Positions 28,231 to 36,595 of a DNA stretch of 64,000 nt are shown piece by piece. Location: positions 5,022,001 to 5,086,000 of the forward strand of contig NZ_CP152376.1 of NCBI RefSeq assembly GCF_038784515.1, in the 5' to 3' direction. The position numbers and the translations under genes are program-made. The notes under the pieces were generated by a model. That model made no database searches. It was not told where the DNA came from and worked only from the letters and a program-made list of their open reading frames with translations. The first letter of the stretch is position 1; every line of letters starts with the position of its first letter. The stretch comes from Rhodoferax sp. GW822-FHT02A01 (GTDB taxonomy: Bacteria; Pseudomonadota; Gammaproteobacteria; Burkholderiales; Burkholderiaceae_C).

Positions 28231-29466
28231 TTACTCGTAACGCAAGGCTTGAATCGGCAGCAGTTTAGATGCACGGCGCGCCGGGTAAAAACCGAAGAAC
28301 ACGCCCACCCCCGCCGAAAAGCCCACGGCCAGCAGCACCGAGCCCGCGCTCAAGCTCACCTGCCAGCCGGCAAACGCACCCACGCCCCAGGTCGCCACGG
28401 TTCCCAGCGCCACGCCGATGGCTCCGCCAATCAGGCTCAGCGTCACTGCTTCAATCAGGAACTGCACCAAAATGTCGCGCCCGCGTGCACCAACAGCCAT
28501 GCGCAGGCCGATCTCTCTGGTGCGTTCGGTCACGCTCACCAGCATGATGTTCATGATGCCTATACCGCCTATGAGCAGGCTGATACCGGCCACAGCCGCC
28601 AGCAGCAGCGTCATCACACGGCTGGACTCCTCCTGTGCCTGCAGGATTTCGGTGAGGTTCTTCACCGCAAACGGGTCTTCGCTACCGGGGGGCACCTTGA
28701 AGCGCTGGCGCAGCAGGTCGGTGATGCTGGCCTCCACCGCCTTCATGTCCTCGCCCTCGCGCACCTTGACGGAGATGGCGCCCACGCGCTTGAGGCGGCT
28801 GGTGGCGTCGCCGCCCCAGATGCGGTTGCGCAGGGTGGACAGCGGCACCATGATGGCGTCGTCCTGGTCCTGACCCATGGAGTTCTGTCCCTTGGTGGAG
28901 AGCACGCCAATCACCGTCATGGGGATGTTGCGCACCCGGATCATCTGCTCCACCGGGTCCTGGTCGCCAAACAGCTCGCGCGCCACGGTACTTCCGATCC
29001 ATGCCACCTTGGCCGAGCCGGCCAGCTCGGCGGCATCGAACATGCGGCCGCTGGCCAGCGGCCAGTCGCGCGCTTCCAGGTAGTCGTTGTTCACGCCAAT
29101 GATGCTGGTGCCCCAGTTGGTGTTGCCATAGACCAGCTGGCCGCTGGTGCGCGAGGTGGGCGCGGCCACTTGCACCTCGGGAATTTCCACGGCAATGGCG
29201 GTGGCGTCTTCTTCGGTCAGGCGTTGGCGGGTCTGCGCGCCCAGGCGCACACCGGCCTGCGACACGCCGCCGGGAATGACCAGCATGATGTTGGAGCCCA
29301 GGCCCTTCATCTGTTCCTGCACCCTATCGGTGGCGCCCCGCCCCACCGCAATCATGGTGATGACCGCGGCCACGCCGATGATGATTCCCAGCATGGTGAG
29401 CACGCTGCGCAAGGCATTGGCGCCCAACGCACGCAAGGCGCTACGAAGCGCCGCCATGGTGTTCAC
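28231..29466 (-). CDS. MacB-type ABC transporter permease
   Basis: About 411 residues. One N-terminal helix ([20 protein letters not shown]), a large periplasmic MacB_PCD domain, and three C-terminal helices in an FtsX domain (ending [16 protein letters not shown]). The GTG at 29466 overlaps the ATPase stop as GTGA and has AGGAGG just upstream; the ATG at 29457 is an alternative. With the ATPase and the membrane fusion protein it forms a tripartite MacAB-TolC-like exporter; no TolC gene is in the window. The ATPase and permease are separate here, unlike fused MacB. Confidence 0.9.
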   Translation of the reverse strand: MNTMAALRSALRALGANALRSVLTMLGIIIGVAAVITMIAVGRGATDRVQEQMKGLGSNIMLVIPGGVSQAGVRLGAQTRQRLTEEDATAIAVEIPEVQVAAPTSRTSGQLVYGNTNWGTSIIGVNNDYLEARDWPLASGRMFDAAELAGSAKVAWIGSTVARELFGDQDPVEQMIRVRNIPMTVIGVLSTKGQNSMGQDQDDAIMVPLSTLRNRIWGGDATSRLKRVGAISVKVREGEDMKAVEASITDLLRQRFKVPPGSEDPFAVKNLTEILQAQEESSRVMTLLLAAVAGISLLIGGIGIMNIMLVSVTERTREIGLRMAVGARGRDILVQFLIEAVTLSLIGGAIGVALGTVATWGVGAFAGWQVSLSAGSVLLAVGFSAGVGVFFGFYPARRASKLLPIQALRYE

Positions 29467-30197
29467 GCCGCCGCCTCCTGCACCACGTCCTGCACCACCT
29501 GCCCATCCTTGAACACCAGCTTGCGCCGCGCCCAGGCGGCAATGTCGGCCTCGTGCGTCACCAGCACCACGGTCATGCCCTGCTGGTTGAGCGCGGTCAG
29601 CAGCCGCATGATGTCTTCGCTGGTTTGCGAGTCCAGCGCCCCGGTGGGTTCGTCGGCCAGAATCAGTTGCGGCTGGTTCACCAGCGCACGGGCAATGGCC
29701 ACACGCTGCTGCTGCCCGCCCGACAGTTCGGCAGGCGTGTGGTGCATGCGCTCGCCCAGCCCCACGCGCTGCAAGGCGGCTTGCGCGCGCTCGCGCCGCG
29801 CGGCGGCCTTGATGCCGCTGTACACCATGGGCAGCTCCACGTTTTCCAGAGCCGATGTGCGCGGCAGCAGGTTGAACTGCTGGAACACAAAACCGATGCG
29901 CCGGTTGCGGATGGAGGCCAACTGGTCCTGCCCCATGTCCTGCACCGCTTCGCCCGCCAGGTGGTAGGTGCCGGAGGTGGGCAAGTCCAGGCAACCCAGG
30001 ATGTTCATCAAGGTGGACTTGCCCGAACCCGAAGCGCCCATGATGGCGACGAAGTCACCCTCGGCAATGTCCAGCGACACGTCGCGCAAGGCGTGCACGG
30101 CCTGGCCGTCGCCTGCGCGCTGCTGTGCAGGCGTACCCATGTGGTAGGTCTTGTTGAGTTTGCGCGCCTGGATCAGCACGCTGCCGGTCGGTGCCAT
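29463..30197 (-). CDS. ABC transporter ATP-binding protein (MacB/LolD type)
   Basis: 244 residues with a complete ABC ATPase: Walker A GASGSGKSTLMNILG, Q-loop in FVFQQFNLLP, signature LSGGQQQRVAIARAL, Walker B LILADEPTGALDS and H-loop VTHEADIAAW. It belongs to the mechanotransmission class that pairs with MacB permeases. It lies 6 bp after the adaptor gene and overlaps the permease start by 4 bp. Confidence 0.93.
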   Translation of the reverse strand: MAPTGSVLIQARKLNKTYHMGTPAQQRAGDGQAVHALRDVSLDIAEGDFVAIMGASGSGKSTLMNILGCLDLPTSGTYHLAGEAVQDMGQDQLASIRNRRIGFVFQQFNLLPRTSALENVELPMVYSGIKAAARRERAQAALQRVGLGERMHHTPAELSGGQQQRVAIARALVNQPQLILADEPTGALDSQTSEDIMRLLTALNQQGMTVVLVTHEADIAAWARRKLVFKDGQVVQDVVQEAAA

Positions 30198-30203
30198 GCT
30201 ACT

Positions 30204-31505
30204 TCAGAACGGGGGCCGTGGACCACTGCCAGCCGGGCGCGATCCGCTGCCGCTGGCCATGGATTTGGTGCCCACGATGACCTCTGCGCCTTCCCTGATA
30301 TCCTGCGCGCCCTGCCCGTCTGCCAACAGTTCGGTCATGCTGCCATCGCTGACGCCCAAGCGCACAGCCAGCGCGCGCGGCTTGCCGTTGGCGTCTAGCA
30401 CATAGATGCGGCCGCGCGGGGCACCGCGTGCGACTTCATTCGTGGCGCCCGGCGTGGGCTCCACGCTGGCAACGCGCATGCGCAAAGCGGCGTTGGGCAC
30501 CTTGAGCACATTGGCGCGCTCGTCGGTCACCACCCGCACATTGGCGGTCATGCCGGGCAGCAACTTGCCATCCACGTTGGAGAAGCCCACCACCGCCACA
30601 TAAGTGACCACATTGGCCACGTTGGTGGCAGCCTTGCGCACCTGGCGGATCTCGCCTTCGAAGGTCTGGCCCGGGAAAGCGTCCACGGTGAAGCTGGCCT
30701 TCTGGCCCTTGCGCAGGCGCCCTACGTCGCTCTCATCGATGGCAGCTTCCACCTGCATGTCACGCAAGTTCTGGGCAATGATGAACAGCTCCGGCGCCTG
30801 CAGGCTGGCGGCCACCGTCTGCCCGCGCTCGATGGAGCGCTTGACCACAATGCCGTTCACCGGCGACGTGATGCGGGTGCGCACGAGGTCAATGCGGGCC
30901 TGCGCCAGTGCCGCTTCGCGCTGCGCCACGCTGGCCTGTGCCGAGTGCACGCCGGCTTCTGCCACGCCCACCTGCGCCTGCACTGCCTTGAGCGCCTCCT
31001 GGCTGGTGTTGACCAGGGCGCGCTCCTTGTCCGCCTCACTCTGCGCAATGAACTGCTTCTCCACCAGGAACTGCTTGCGGTCCATGTCGCGCTTCGCTTC
31101 GGTCAGGTCCACCTGGGCGCGCGAGACCTGCGTCATGGCGGCCAGCAGGTTGGCCTGCGCCGTGGCCACTGCGGCGTGGGCCGCGTCCACATCGGCCTGC
31201 GCCGAACGCACCCGGTATTCAAAAGTTTCGGGGTCTATCTGCGCCAGCAGCTGGCCGGACTTGACCTCGGAGTTGAAGTCCACATACAGATCGCGGATCT
31301 GGCCGCTGACTTGCGTGCCCACGGTCACCAGCGCCACGGGATTGACGGCGCCGCTGGACGCCACGGTAGCCTGCAGATTGCCGCGCTCGATCTTGGCGCT
31401 GCGGTATTGCACCGCGTCAGACGCTGCACGCTGGCTCCACCACAAAGCGCCACCAGCCACTCCCACTGCCGCGACCAGTACGGCCACCCACGCTCGTTTG
31501 TTCAT
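30204..31505 (-). CDS. MacA-type periplasmic adaptor (membrane fusion protein)
   Basis: 433 residues. An N-terminal membrane anchor (AWVAVLVAAVGVAGGALWW), a barrel-lipoyl half (ATVASSGAVNPVALVTVGTQ), a long coiled-coil hairpin (about 95-215, rich in Ala, Gln and Glu) and the second lipoyl half (RTRITSPVNGIVVKRSIERG). This is the MacA architecture. First gene of the three-gene efflux operon. The tail [16 protein letters not shown] is a low-complexity end. Confidence 0.92.
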   Translation of the reverse strand: MNKRAWVAVLVAAVGVAGGALWWSQRAASDAVQYRSAKIERGNLQATVASSGAVNPVALVTVGTQVSGQIRDLYVDFNSEVKSGQLLAQIDPETFEYRVRSAQADVDAAHAAVATAQANLLAAMTQVSRAQVDLTEAKRDMDRKQFLVEKQFIAQSEADKERALVNTSQEALKAVQAQVGVAEAGVHSAQASVAQREAALAQARIDLVRTRITSPVNGIVVKRSIERGQTVAASLQAPELFIIAQNLRDMQVEAAIDESDVGRLRKGQKASFTVDAFPGQTFEGEIRQVRKAATNVANVVTYVAVVGFSNVDGKLLPGMTANVRVVTDERANVLKVPNAALRMRVASVEPTPGATNEVARGAPRGRIYVLDANGKPRALAVRLGVSDGSMTELLADGQGAQDIREGAEVIVGTKSMASGSGSRPAGSGPRPPF

Positions 31506-31591
31506 ACGGTCTATTGTAGGAAGCGCATGTGTAAGCCACGCGCATCCAAAGGGTTTACAGTCAGCCCCATTTCCCAGTTCGAGGTTTTCGC

Positions 31592-32185
31592 ATGACGATC
31601 CGCTACACCAACGTAACCAACATCCTGCCCGAAACCAAGCTGCGTCTGTACCCCACCAAGGTCATCAACATCATTGGCGGGCCCGGCAGTGACAAGTCCA
31701 TGTTTGCCGCAGCCATCGTGCTGTATCTGTATCAGCGTGGAAAGACGGTGGAGATCATTCCCGACCATGCCAAGGGTCTGGTCTGGCAGCAGAACTTCGA
31801 GGTGCTGAAGAACCAGTACTTCATTGCGCAACGCCAGTTCGACATGATCAACCTGATCGACGGACAGGTGCAGTTCCTCATCACCGAAGGCTCGCTGCCC
31901 CAGGTCCTGTTCTACAACGAGACCTATGAACCCAACATCTGCGACGTGGCCAAGACCCGCGCGCAGATCCTGGAGTGGTACGGCATGTACGACAACATCA
32001 ACGTCCTGGTGGAGCGCGGCGACAAGCGCTATATGCGCGCCGGCCGCTTTCAGGAAGAGGAGCAGGCGCGTGCCATTGACCGTGGTCTGCGCGAGTTGCT
32101 GGACCGCGAAAAAATTCCCTACACCGTGCTGCCACCGCAGATTGAAGCCATCAACGCGTTCACTGCGTCGCTGATTCAACAATAA
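31592..32185 (+). CDS. P-loop NTPase-like protein with altered Walker A
   Basis: 197 residues. VINIIGGPGSDKSMFAAAIV looks like a kinase-type P-loop in which the last Gly is replaced by Asp (G-x4-D-K-S). The rest resembles NadR/Ttd14-like AAA proteins: LYLYQRGKTVEIIPDHAKGL, then VLFYNETYEP and VLVERGDKRYMRAGR. A GAGG sits 9 nt before the ATG. It is a single gene, divergent from the macA operon. The function is unknown; nucleotide kinase or sensor is an inference from the fold only. Confidence 0.6.
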   Translation: MTIRYTNVTNILPETKLRLYPTKVINIIGGPGSDKSMFAAAIVLYLYQRGKTVEIIPDHAKGLVWQQNFEVLKNQYFIAQRQFDMINLIDGQVQFLITEGSLPQVLFYNETYEPNICDVAKTRAQILEWYGMYDNINVLVERGDKRYMRAGRFQEEEQARAIDRGLRELLDREKIPYTVLPPQIEAINAFTASLIQQ

Positions 32186-32195
32186 GTCACTGATG

Positions 32196-32388
32196 TTGAT
32201 CAAGTGGCATGCAAATTGCCTACACTCCCCACTTTACGGAGTGGATTAGCTGCTGCTTATACTGAGCGCCTAGGGTTTAGCTTAAGCAAAAGCCCTATAC
32301 CCAACCGTAAAAAGGTGGGTTAAGTTCCCCTCCCGTGGAAACTTAATTCACGTTTTTGTTTAACTTTAAAAACTGGAGTTTGAAACTC
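32196..32388 (+). promoter_or_regulatory. Promoter and structured leader of the livJ-like gene
   Basis: Two possible promoters: TTGATC-19-TACACT (-10 at 32221-32226) and TTACGG-18-TATACT (-10 at 32258-32263). The leader has two stems: TAGGGTTT/AAGCCCTA (32271-32297) and ACCCAACC/GGTGGGT (32299-32320), then an AT-rich run and GGAG before the start. No known riboswitch was recognised. Confidence 0.45.
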
Positions 32389-33525
32389 ATGAAGATGAAA
32401 ACCGTAGCTGTTGCCGTGCTCGCCATTACCGCTGGCGTCGCGTTCGCACAATCCGTGGTGACCATTGCCCACGTAGGTCCCACCAGTGGCGCTATCGCCC
32501 ACCTGGGTAAGGACAACGAAAACGGCGCCATCATGGCCGTTGAAGAACTCAATGCAGCCGGTGTCACCATCGGTGGTCAAAAAGTTACCATCAAGCTGCT
32601 GACTGAAGACGATGCTGCAGACCCCAAGCAAGGTACTGCCGTTGCACAGAAGCTGGCTGATGCCAAGGTTTCCGGCGTGATCGGTCACCTGAACTCCGGT
32701 ACTTCCATCCCCGCATCCAAGATCTACAGCGATGCAGGCATTCCCCAGATCTCCCCCTCCGCCACCAACCCCAAGTACACACGCCAAGGTTTCAAGACCA
32801 CATTCCGCGTTGTGGCTGATGACACCCAACTGGGTGGCACTCTGGGCCGTTACGCTGTGAACACCCTCAAGGGCCAGTCCATTGCCGTGATCGACGACCG
32901 TACTGCTTACGGCCAAGGCGTTGCTGAAGAGTTCAGCAAGGCAGTTGTGGCTTCCGGCGGCAAAGTGGTTGCCAAGGAGTACACCACCGACAAGGCTACC
33001 GACTTCAACGCCATCCTGACCTCCATCAAGGGCAAGAAGCCTGACGTGGTGTTCTTCGGTGGTATGGACGCCGTTGCCGGCCCCATGCTGCGCCAGATGA
33101 AGTCCCTGGGCATTGCTGCCAAGTTCATGGGTGGTGACGGCATCTGCTCCACCGACCTGATCAAGCTGGCTGGCGACTCCATCGCTGACAACCAAGTCTA
33201 TTGCGCCGAAGCCGGCGGTGTGGAAAAGGGCAGCAAGTACGCAGCCGCCAAGGATGCCTTCGACAAGAAGTTCAAGGCCAAGTTCAACGCTGACGTGCAG
33301 ATCTACGCTCCCTACGTGTATGACGCTACCAAGCTGATGGTTGCAGCCATGGTCAAGGCCGGTTCTTCCGACCCAGCCAAGTACCTGCCCGCACTGGCAG
33401 CCACCAAGTACGAAGGCGTGACCGGCCCCATCTCCTTTGACGAAAAGGGCGACATCAAGGGCGGAGCTCTGACCCTGAAGACTGTCAAGGGCGGCAAGCT
33501 CGAAGAACTGGCTGTGATCCGCTAA
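32389..33525 (+). CDS. Branched-chain amino-acid ABC transporter substrate-binding protein
   Basis: 378 residues of the LivJ/LivK type. Signal peptide MKMKTVAVAVLAITAGVAFA, then the periplasmic binding fold opening with TIAHVGPTSGAIAHLGKDNE. VIGHLNSGTSIPASKIYSDA and VIDDRTAYGQGVAEEFSKAV are typical ligand-site segments. The permease and ATPase genes are not adjacent, so it is an orphan binding protein or partner of a distant LivFGHM. Codon use (many GCT, GGT) and a strong terminator suggest high expression. Start MKMKT at 32389 gives a proper signal peptide. Confidence 0.92.
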   Translation: MKMKTVAVAVLAITAGVAFAQSVVTIAHVGPTSGAIAHLGKDNENGAIMAVEELNAAGVTIGGQKVTIKLLTEDDAADPKQGTAVAQKLADAKVSGVIGHLNSGTSIPASKIYSDAGIPQISPSATNPKYTRQGFKTTFRVVADDTQLGGTLGRYAVNTLKGQSIAVIDDRTAYGQGVAEEFSKAVVASGGKVVAKEYTTDKATDFNAILTSIKGKKPDVVFFGGMDAVAGPMLRQMKSLGIAAKFMGGDGICSTDLIKLAGDSIADNQVYCAEAGGVEKGSKYAAAKDAFDKKFKAKFNADVQIYAPYVYDATKLMVAAMVKAGSSDPAKYLPALAATKYEGVTGPISFDEKGDIKGGALTLKTVKGGKLEELAVIR

Positions 33526-33542
33526 TCAGCGGCTCCCCAAAG

Positions 33543-33569
33543 AAAAGCGCACTTCGGTGCGCTTTTTTT
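33543..33569 (+). terminator. Intrinsic terminator after the livJ-like gene
   Basis: AGCGCAC-TTCG-GTGCGCT with a stable tetraloop and TTTTTTT at the 3' side. AAAA on the other side allows it also to act for the convergent membrane-protein gene. Confidence 0.92.
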
Positions 33570-33573
33570 GTGC

Positions 33574-34668
33574 CTAACGCACCGGCGAAAAGCGCTGCAG
33601 CCGTGCGTGGATGGCGGCCTCATGCCGCTGCCACCACACGCCCAGCCACACAAAGCCCAGCCCCAAGAGCGTGAGCGCAAACGGAAACAGCAGGCTGTCC
33701 TGAAACACCCGGTGAGAGAGGTAGCCCAGATACCCCGCCACACCAAACGCCCCCAGCACGGTAAACACCCGCCGGCCAATGACCGCGCCACCAAAGATCA
33801 GCGCCAGGTTGATCAGGCAGTACGCCAGCTTGCCCCACTCGTTATCGGAGTCACGCAGGCTCAGACCACCCCAGAACATGATGGCGCCATACAGATAGAG
33901 CCAGAAGGCAAAGTCCTGCCGCGCGTCTGCATCCTGCGAGCGGCGGCTGCGCACGTCCACCCACATGGCCAGCGCGCAGGTGGCAATGCCAAACAGCAGC
34001 GACACATCGCGGGTGAACGTCCAGTCAAAGCCATCCTTTTGCATGAGGCCGTTGGCCACGTCCATGCTCATGTACCAGACCGTCACCGCCAGCGGCATCA
34101 CCATGAACGGCAGCCGGTAGCGCCACAGCATCACTGCCCCCGCCGCCAGCGTGGCGAACTCCAGCGTCAGCCAGCGCCAGTTGACGTGCATGTGATAGGC
34201 CGAGAAGCGCGCGTCCCCACCGGGCGGCCACAGTCCGGCCAGGCTCTGGGCGCACCACACGATCAGCGGCACCAGCACCACGGCCAGCGTGGCCAACAGG
34301 CCCGCGGGCACATGCAGGCTGCGCGCCTTGAAATGGTCCGCCACCTTCAGGCAGGCCACCAGATAGGCCAAGGCAATGGCCAGCAGACCACCCGCGCCCA
34401 TCTGCTCAAAGCCCAGCGTCATGAACAGTGACATGGCGCCTATGGCCACCATGCCGCCAAAGTAATACAGCACATTGGTAAAGCCAAACGTGGGGCCGCT
34501 GCGGTAGCCGCCCAGCGCGGCGGGCGTGGTCACGGCGTTTGCATCGTCGGGTGCGGACCAGCGTTGCCAGAGTGCGTCGGCCTGTGCTTTGGTGATCAGC
34601 CCGTCATGGGCTGCGGCCTGCAGGTCGTGCTGCGTTAGGGCTATGCGTGAAGGGGATGTGTGTGCCAT
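33574..34668 (-). CDS. Multi-pass membrane protein (DUF2157-like)
   Basis: 364 residues: a short soluble N-terminal part (ALTQHDLQAAAHDGLITKAQ) followed by about ten hydrophobic segments. The N-terminal motif LTKAQADALWQRW and the general layout resemble DUF2157 proteins, whose role is unknown. No catalytic motif is visible. It converges on the livJ-like gene and is divergent from glnS, whose -10 lies 24 bp from this start. Confidence 0.75.
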   Translation of the reverse strand: MAHTSPSRIALTQHDLQAAAHDGLITKAQADALWQRWSAPDDANAVTTPAALGGYRSGPTFGFTNVLYYFGGMVAIGAMSLFMTLGFEQMGAGGLLAIALAYLVACLKVADHFKARSLHVPAGLLATLAVVLVPLIVWCAQSLAGLWPPGGDARFSAYHMHVNWRWLTLEFATLAAGAVMLWRYRLPFMVMPLAVTVWYMSMDVANGLMQKDGFDWTFTRDVSLLFGIATCALAMWVDVRSRRSQDADARQDFAFWLYLYGAIMFWGGLSLRDSDNEWGKLAYCLINLALIFGGAVIGRRVFTVLGAFGVAGYLGYLSHRVFQDSLLFPFALTLLGLGFVWLGVWWQRHEAAIHARLQRFSPVR

Positions 34669-34692
34669 GAGGCCATCTTATAAGCCCACGTC

Positions 34693-34698
34693 TAAAAT
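34693..34698 (+). promoter_or_regulatory. -10 element of glnS
   Basis: TAAAAT ends 7 nt before the glnS ATG, with no ribosome site between. The spacing would make the mRNA leaderless. Confidence 0.45.
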
Positions 34699-34705
34699 CA
34701 GAAGC

Positions 34706-36559
34706 ATGAGCACTCCCCCCTCCAACGCCAAGCCAGCCGCCGCTGCGGCACCTGAAGCCGTCAAACCGAGCAACTTTCTGCGCCAGATCATCGAGTCCGA
34801 TCTGGAAAAAGGCACCTACGCCACCCGCCGCTGGGCTGGCAGCCCCGGCGATGCAGCCCACCAGGCCGCGGGCCAGCCCGACCCCGCCAAGATACGCACC
34901 CGCTTTCCGCCCGAGCCCAATGGCTACCTGCACATCGGCCACGCCAAGAGCATCTGCCTGAACTTCGGCCTGGCGCGCGACTACGGCGGCGTGTGCCACC
35001 TGCGCTTTGACGACACCAACCCCGAGAAGGAAGACACCGAGTACGTCAACAGCATCATCGACTCGGTCAAGTGGCTGGGCTATGACTGGAGCCAGCCGGG
35101 CAACGATGCGCCGTACCAGGCCAGCGACTACTTCGACTTCATGTACCGCGCAGCCGAGTACCTGATCGAAGCCGGCCACGCTTACGTGGACGAACAGACC
35201 GCTGAAGAAATGCGCGTCAACCGCGGCGACTTCAGCAAGCCCGGCGTGGACAGCCCATTCCGTGCCCGCACGCCTGACGAGAACCTGGCGCGCTTTCGCG
35301 AGATGCGCGACGGCCAGCATGAAGACGGCTCCATGGTGCTGCGCGCCAAGATCGACATGGCCAGCCCCAACATCAACATGCGCGACCCGGCCATCTACCG
35401 CATACGCCGCGCCACCCACCACAACACGGGCGACAAATGGTGCATCTACCCCATGTACACCTTTGCGCACCCCATCGAGGACGCACTGGAGCAGATCACC
35501 CACAGCATCTGCACGCTGGAGTTTGAAGACCAGCGCCCTTTCTACGACTGGCTGATGGAGCGCCTGTGCGAAGGCGGCCTGCTCAGCAGCCCGCCACCGC
35601 ATCAGTACGAGTTTGCCCGCCTGAACCTCACCTACGTGATCACCAGCAAGCGCAAACTCGCCGCCCTGGTGTACGACCACAAGGTCAACGGCTGGGACGA
35701 CCCGCGCATGCCAACCATCGTCGGCCTGCGTCGCCGCGGCTACACACCCGAGAGCCTGCAGCTCTTTGCCGAGCGCATCGGCGTGACCAAGAGCGACAGC
35801 TGGATCGACTACAGCACCCTGGAAGGCTGCCTGCGCGAAGACCTGGAAACCAAGGCCTACCGCGGCTTTGCCGTGCTCAACCCGGTCAAACTGGTGCTGA
35901 CCAACTGGGACGAAGTCATGGGCGCCGGCCACCTGGAGCCCTGCACCCAGCCTTCCCTGCCCCACCCGCCCGAGGGAGTTACCGCACCCACGCGCCACTT
36001 CACCATCGGCAAGGAAGTGTGGATCGAGCGCGAAGACTTTGAAGAAGTGCCACCCAAGGGCTACAAGCGGCTGACCCCGCCGAAAGTGAACGCGGACGGC
36101 ACTACGTCCGCGGGTGCGATCGTGCGCCTGAAGGGCGGCTACGTGATCGAATGCACCGGCTGCGCCAAAGACGCCGCAGGCGCCATCACCGAAGTCCACG
36201 CCAAGGTCATCCCCGACACCAAGAGTGGCACCCCCGGCGCCGACAGCGTCAAGGCCAAGGCCGCCATCACCTGGGTCGGCGTGGCCGACGGCGTAAGCGC
36301 CGAAGTGCGCATGTACGACCGCCTGTTCAGCGACGCCCAGCCCGACGCGGGCGGCAAAGACTTCCTCGAAAGCCTGAACCCCAACAGCCTGAAGGTCATC
36401 ACCGCCATCGTGGAACCCTCACTGGCCAACGCCGCGCCGGACCAGAAGTTCCAGTTTGAGCGGCACGGGTATTTTGTGGCGGACCGGGTGGACCATGTGA
36501 CGGGAACCAAGCCGGTGTTTAATTTGGCGGTGGGGTTGAAGGATAGTTGGGGGAAGTAG
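34706..36559 (+). CDS. glnS: Glutaminyl-tRNA synthetase
   Basis: Charges tRNA-Gln; 617 residues, class I. FPPEPNGYLHIGHAKSICLN has the HIGH motif, RFDDTNPEKEDTEYV follows, and VITSKRKLAALV is the KMSKS-equivalent loop. The N-terminus has about 45 extra residues rich in Ala and Pro before SNFLRQIIESDLEKGTY. The open frame extends 60 codons upstream but overlaps the divergent membrane-protein gene. The last codons lie in a short tandem repeat beyond which base composition changes sharply. Confidence 0.96.
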   Translation: MSTPPSNAKPAAAAAPEAVKPSNFLRQIIESDLEKGTYATRRWAGSPGDAAHQAAGQPDPAKIRTRFPPEPNGYLHIGHAKSICLNFGLARDYGGVCHLRFDDTNPEKEDTEYVNSIIDSVKWLGYDWSQPGNDAPYQASDYFDFMYRAAEYLIEAGHAYVDEQTAEEMRVNRGDFSKPGVDSPFRARTPDENLARFREMRDGQHEDGSMVLRAKIDMASPNINMRDPAIYRIRRATHHNTGDKWCIYPMYTFAHPIEDALEQITHSICTLEFEDQRPFYDWLMERLCEGGLLSSPPPHQYEFARLNLTYVITSKRKLAALVYDHKVNGWDDPRMPTIVGLRRRGYTPESLQLFAERIGVTKSDSWIDYSTLEGCLREDLETKAYRGFAVLNPVKLVLTNWDEVMGAGHLEPCTQPSLPHPPEGVTAPTRHFTIGKEVWIEREDFEEVPPKGYKRLTPPKVNADGTTSAGAIVRLKGGYVIECTGCAKDAAGAITEVHAKVIPDTKSGTPGADSVKAKAAITWVGVADGVSAEVRMYDRLFSDAQPDAGGKDFLESLNPNSLKVITAIVEPSLANAAPDQKFQFERHGYFVADRVDHVTGTKPVFNLAVGLKDSWGK

Positions 36560-36575
36560 ATAGTCGGGGAAGTAA
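36542..36575 (+). repeat. Imperfect tandem repeat at the glnS stop
   Basis: Two 17-bp units, GATAGTTGGGGGAAGTA and GATAGTCGGGGAAGTAA, directly abut; the first contains most of the glnS stop codon. The sequence turns AT-rich just after it. It may mark the left edge of acquired DNA. Confidence 0.5.
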
Positions 36576-36595
36576 GAATATAAATTGGGGGATGC

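Noticed and set aside
28269..28547. Small plus-strand frames within the MacAB genes
   Set aside because: Antisense to conserved ABC transporter genes, with biased Arg/Pro composition and no motif.
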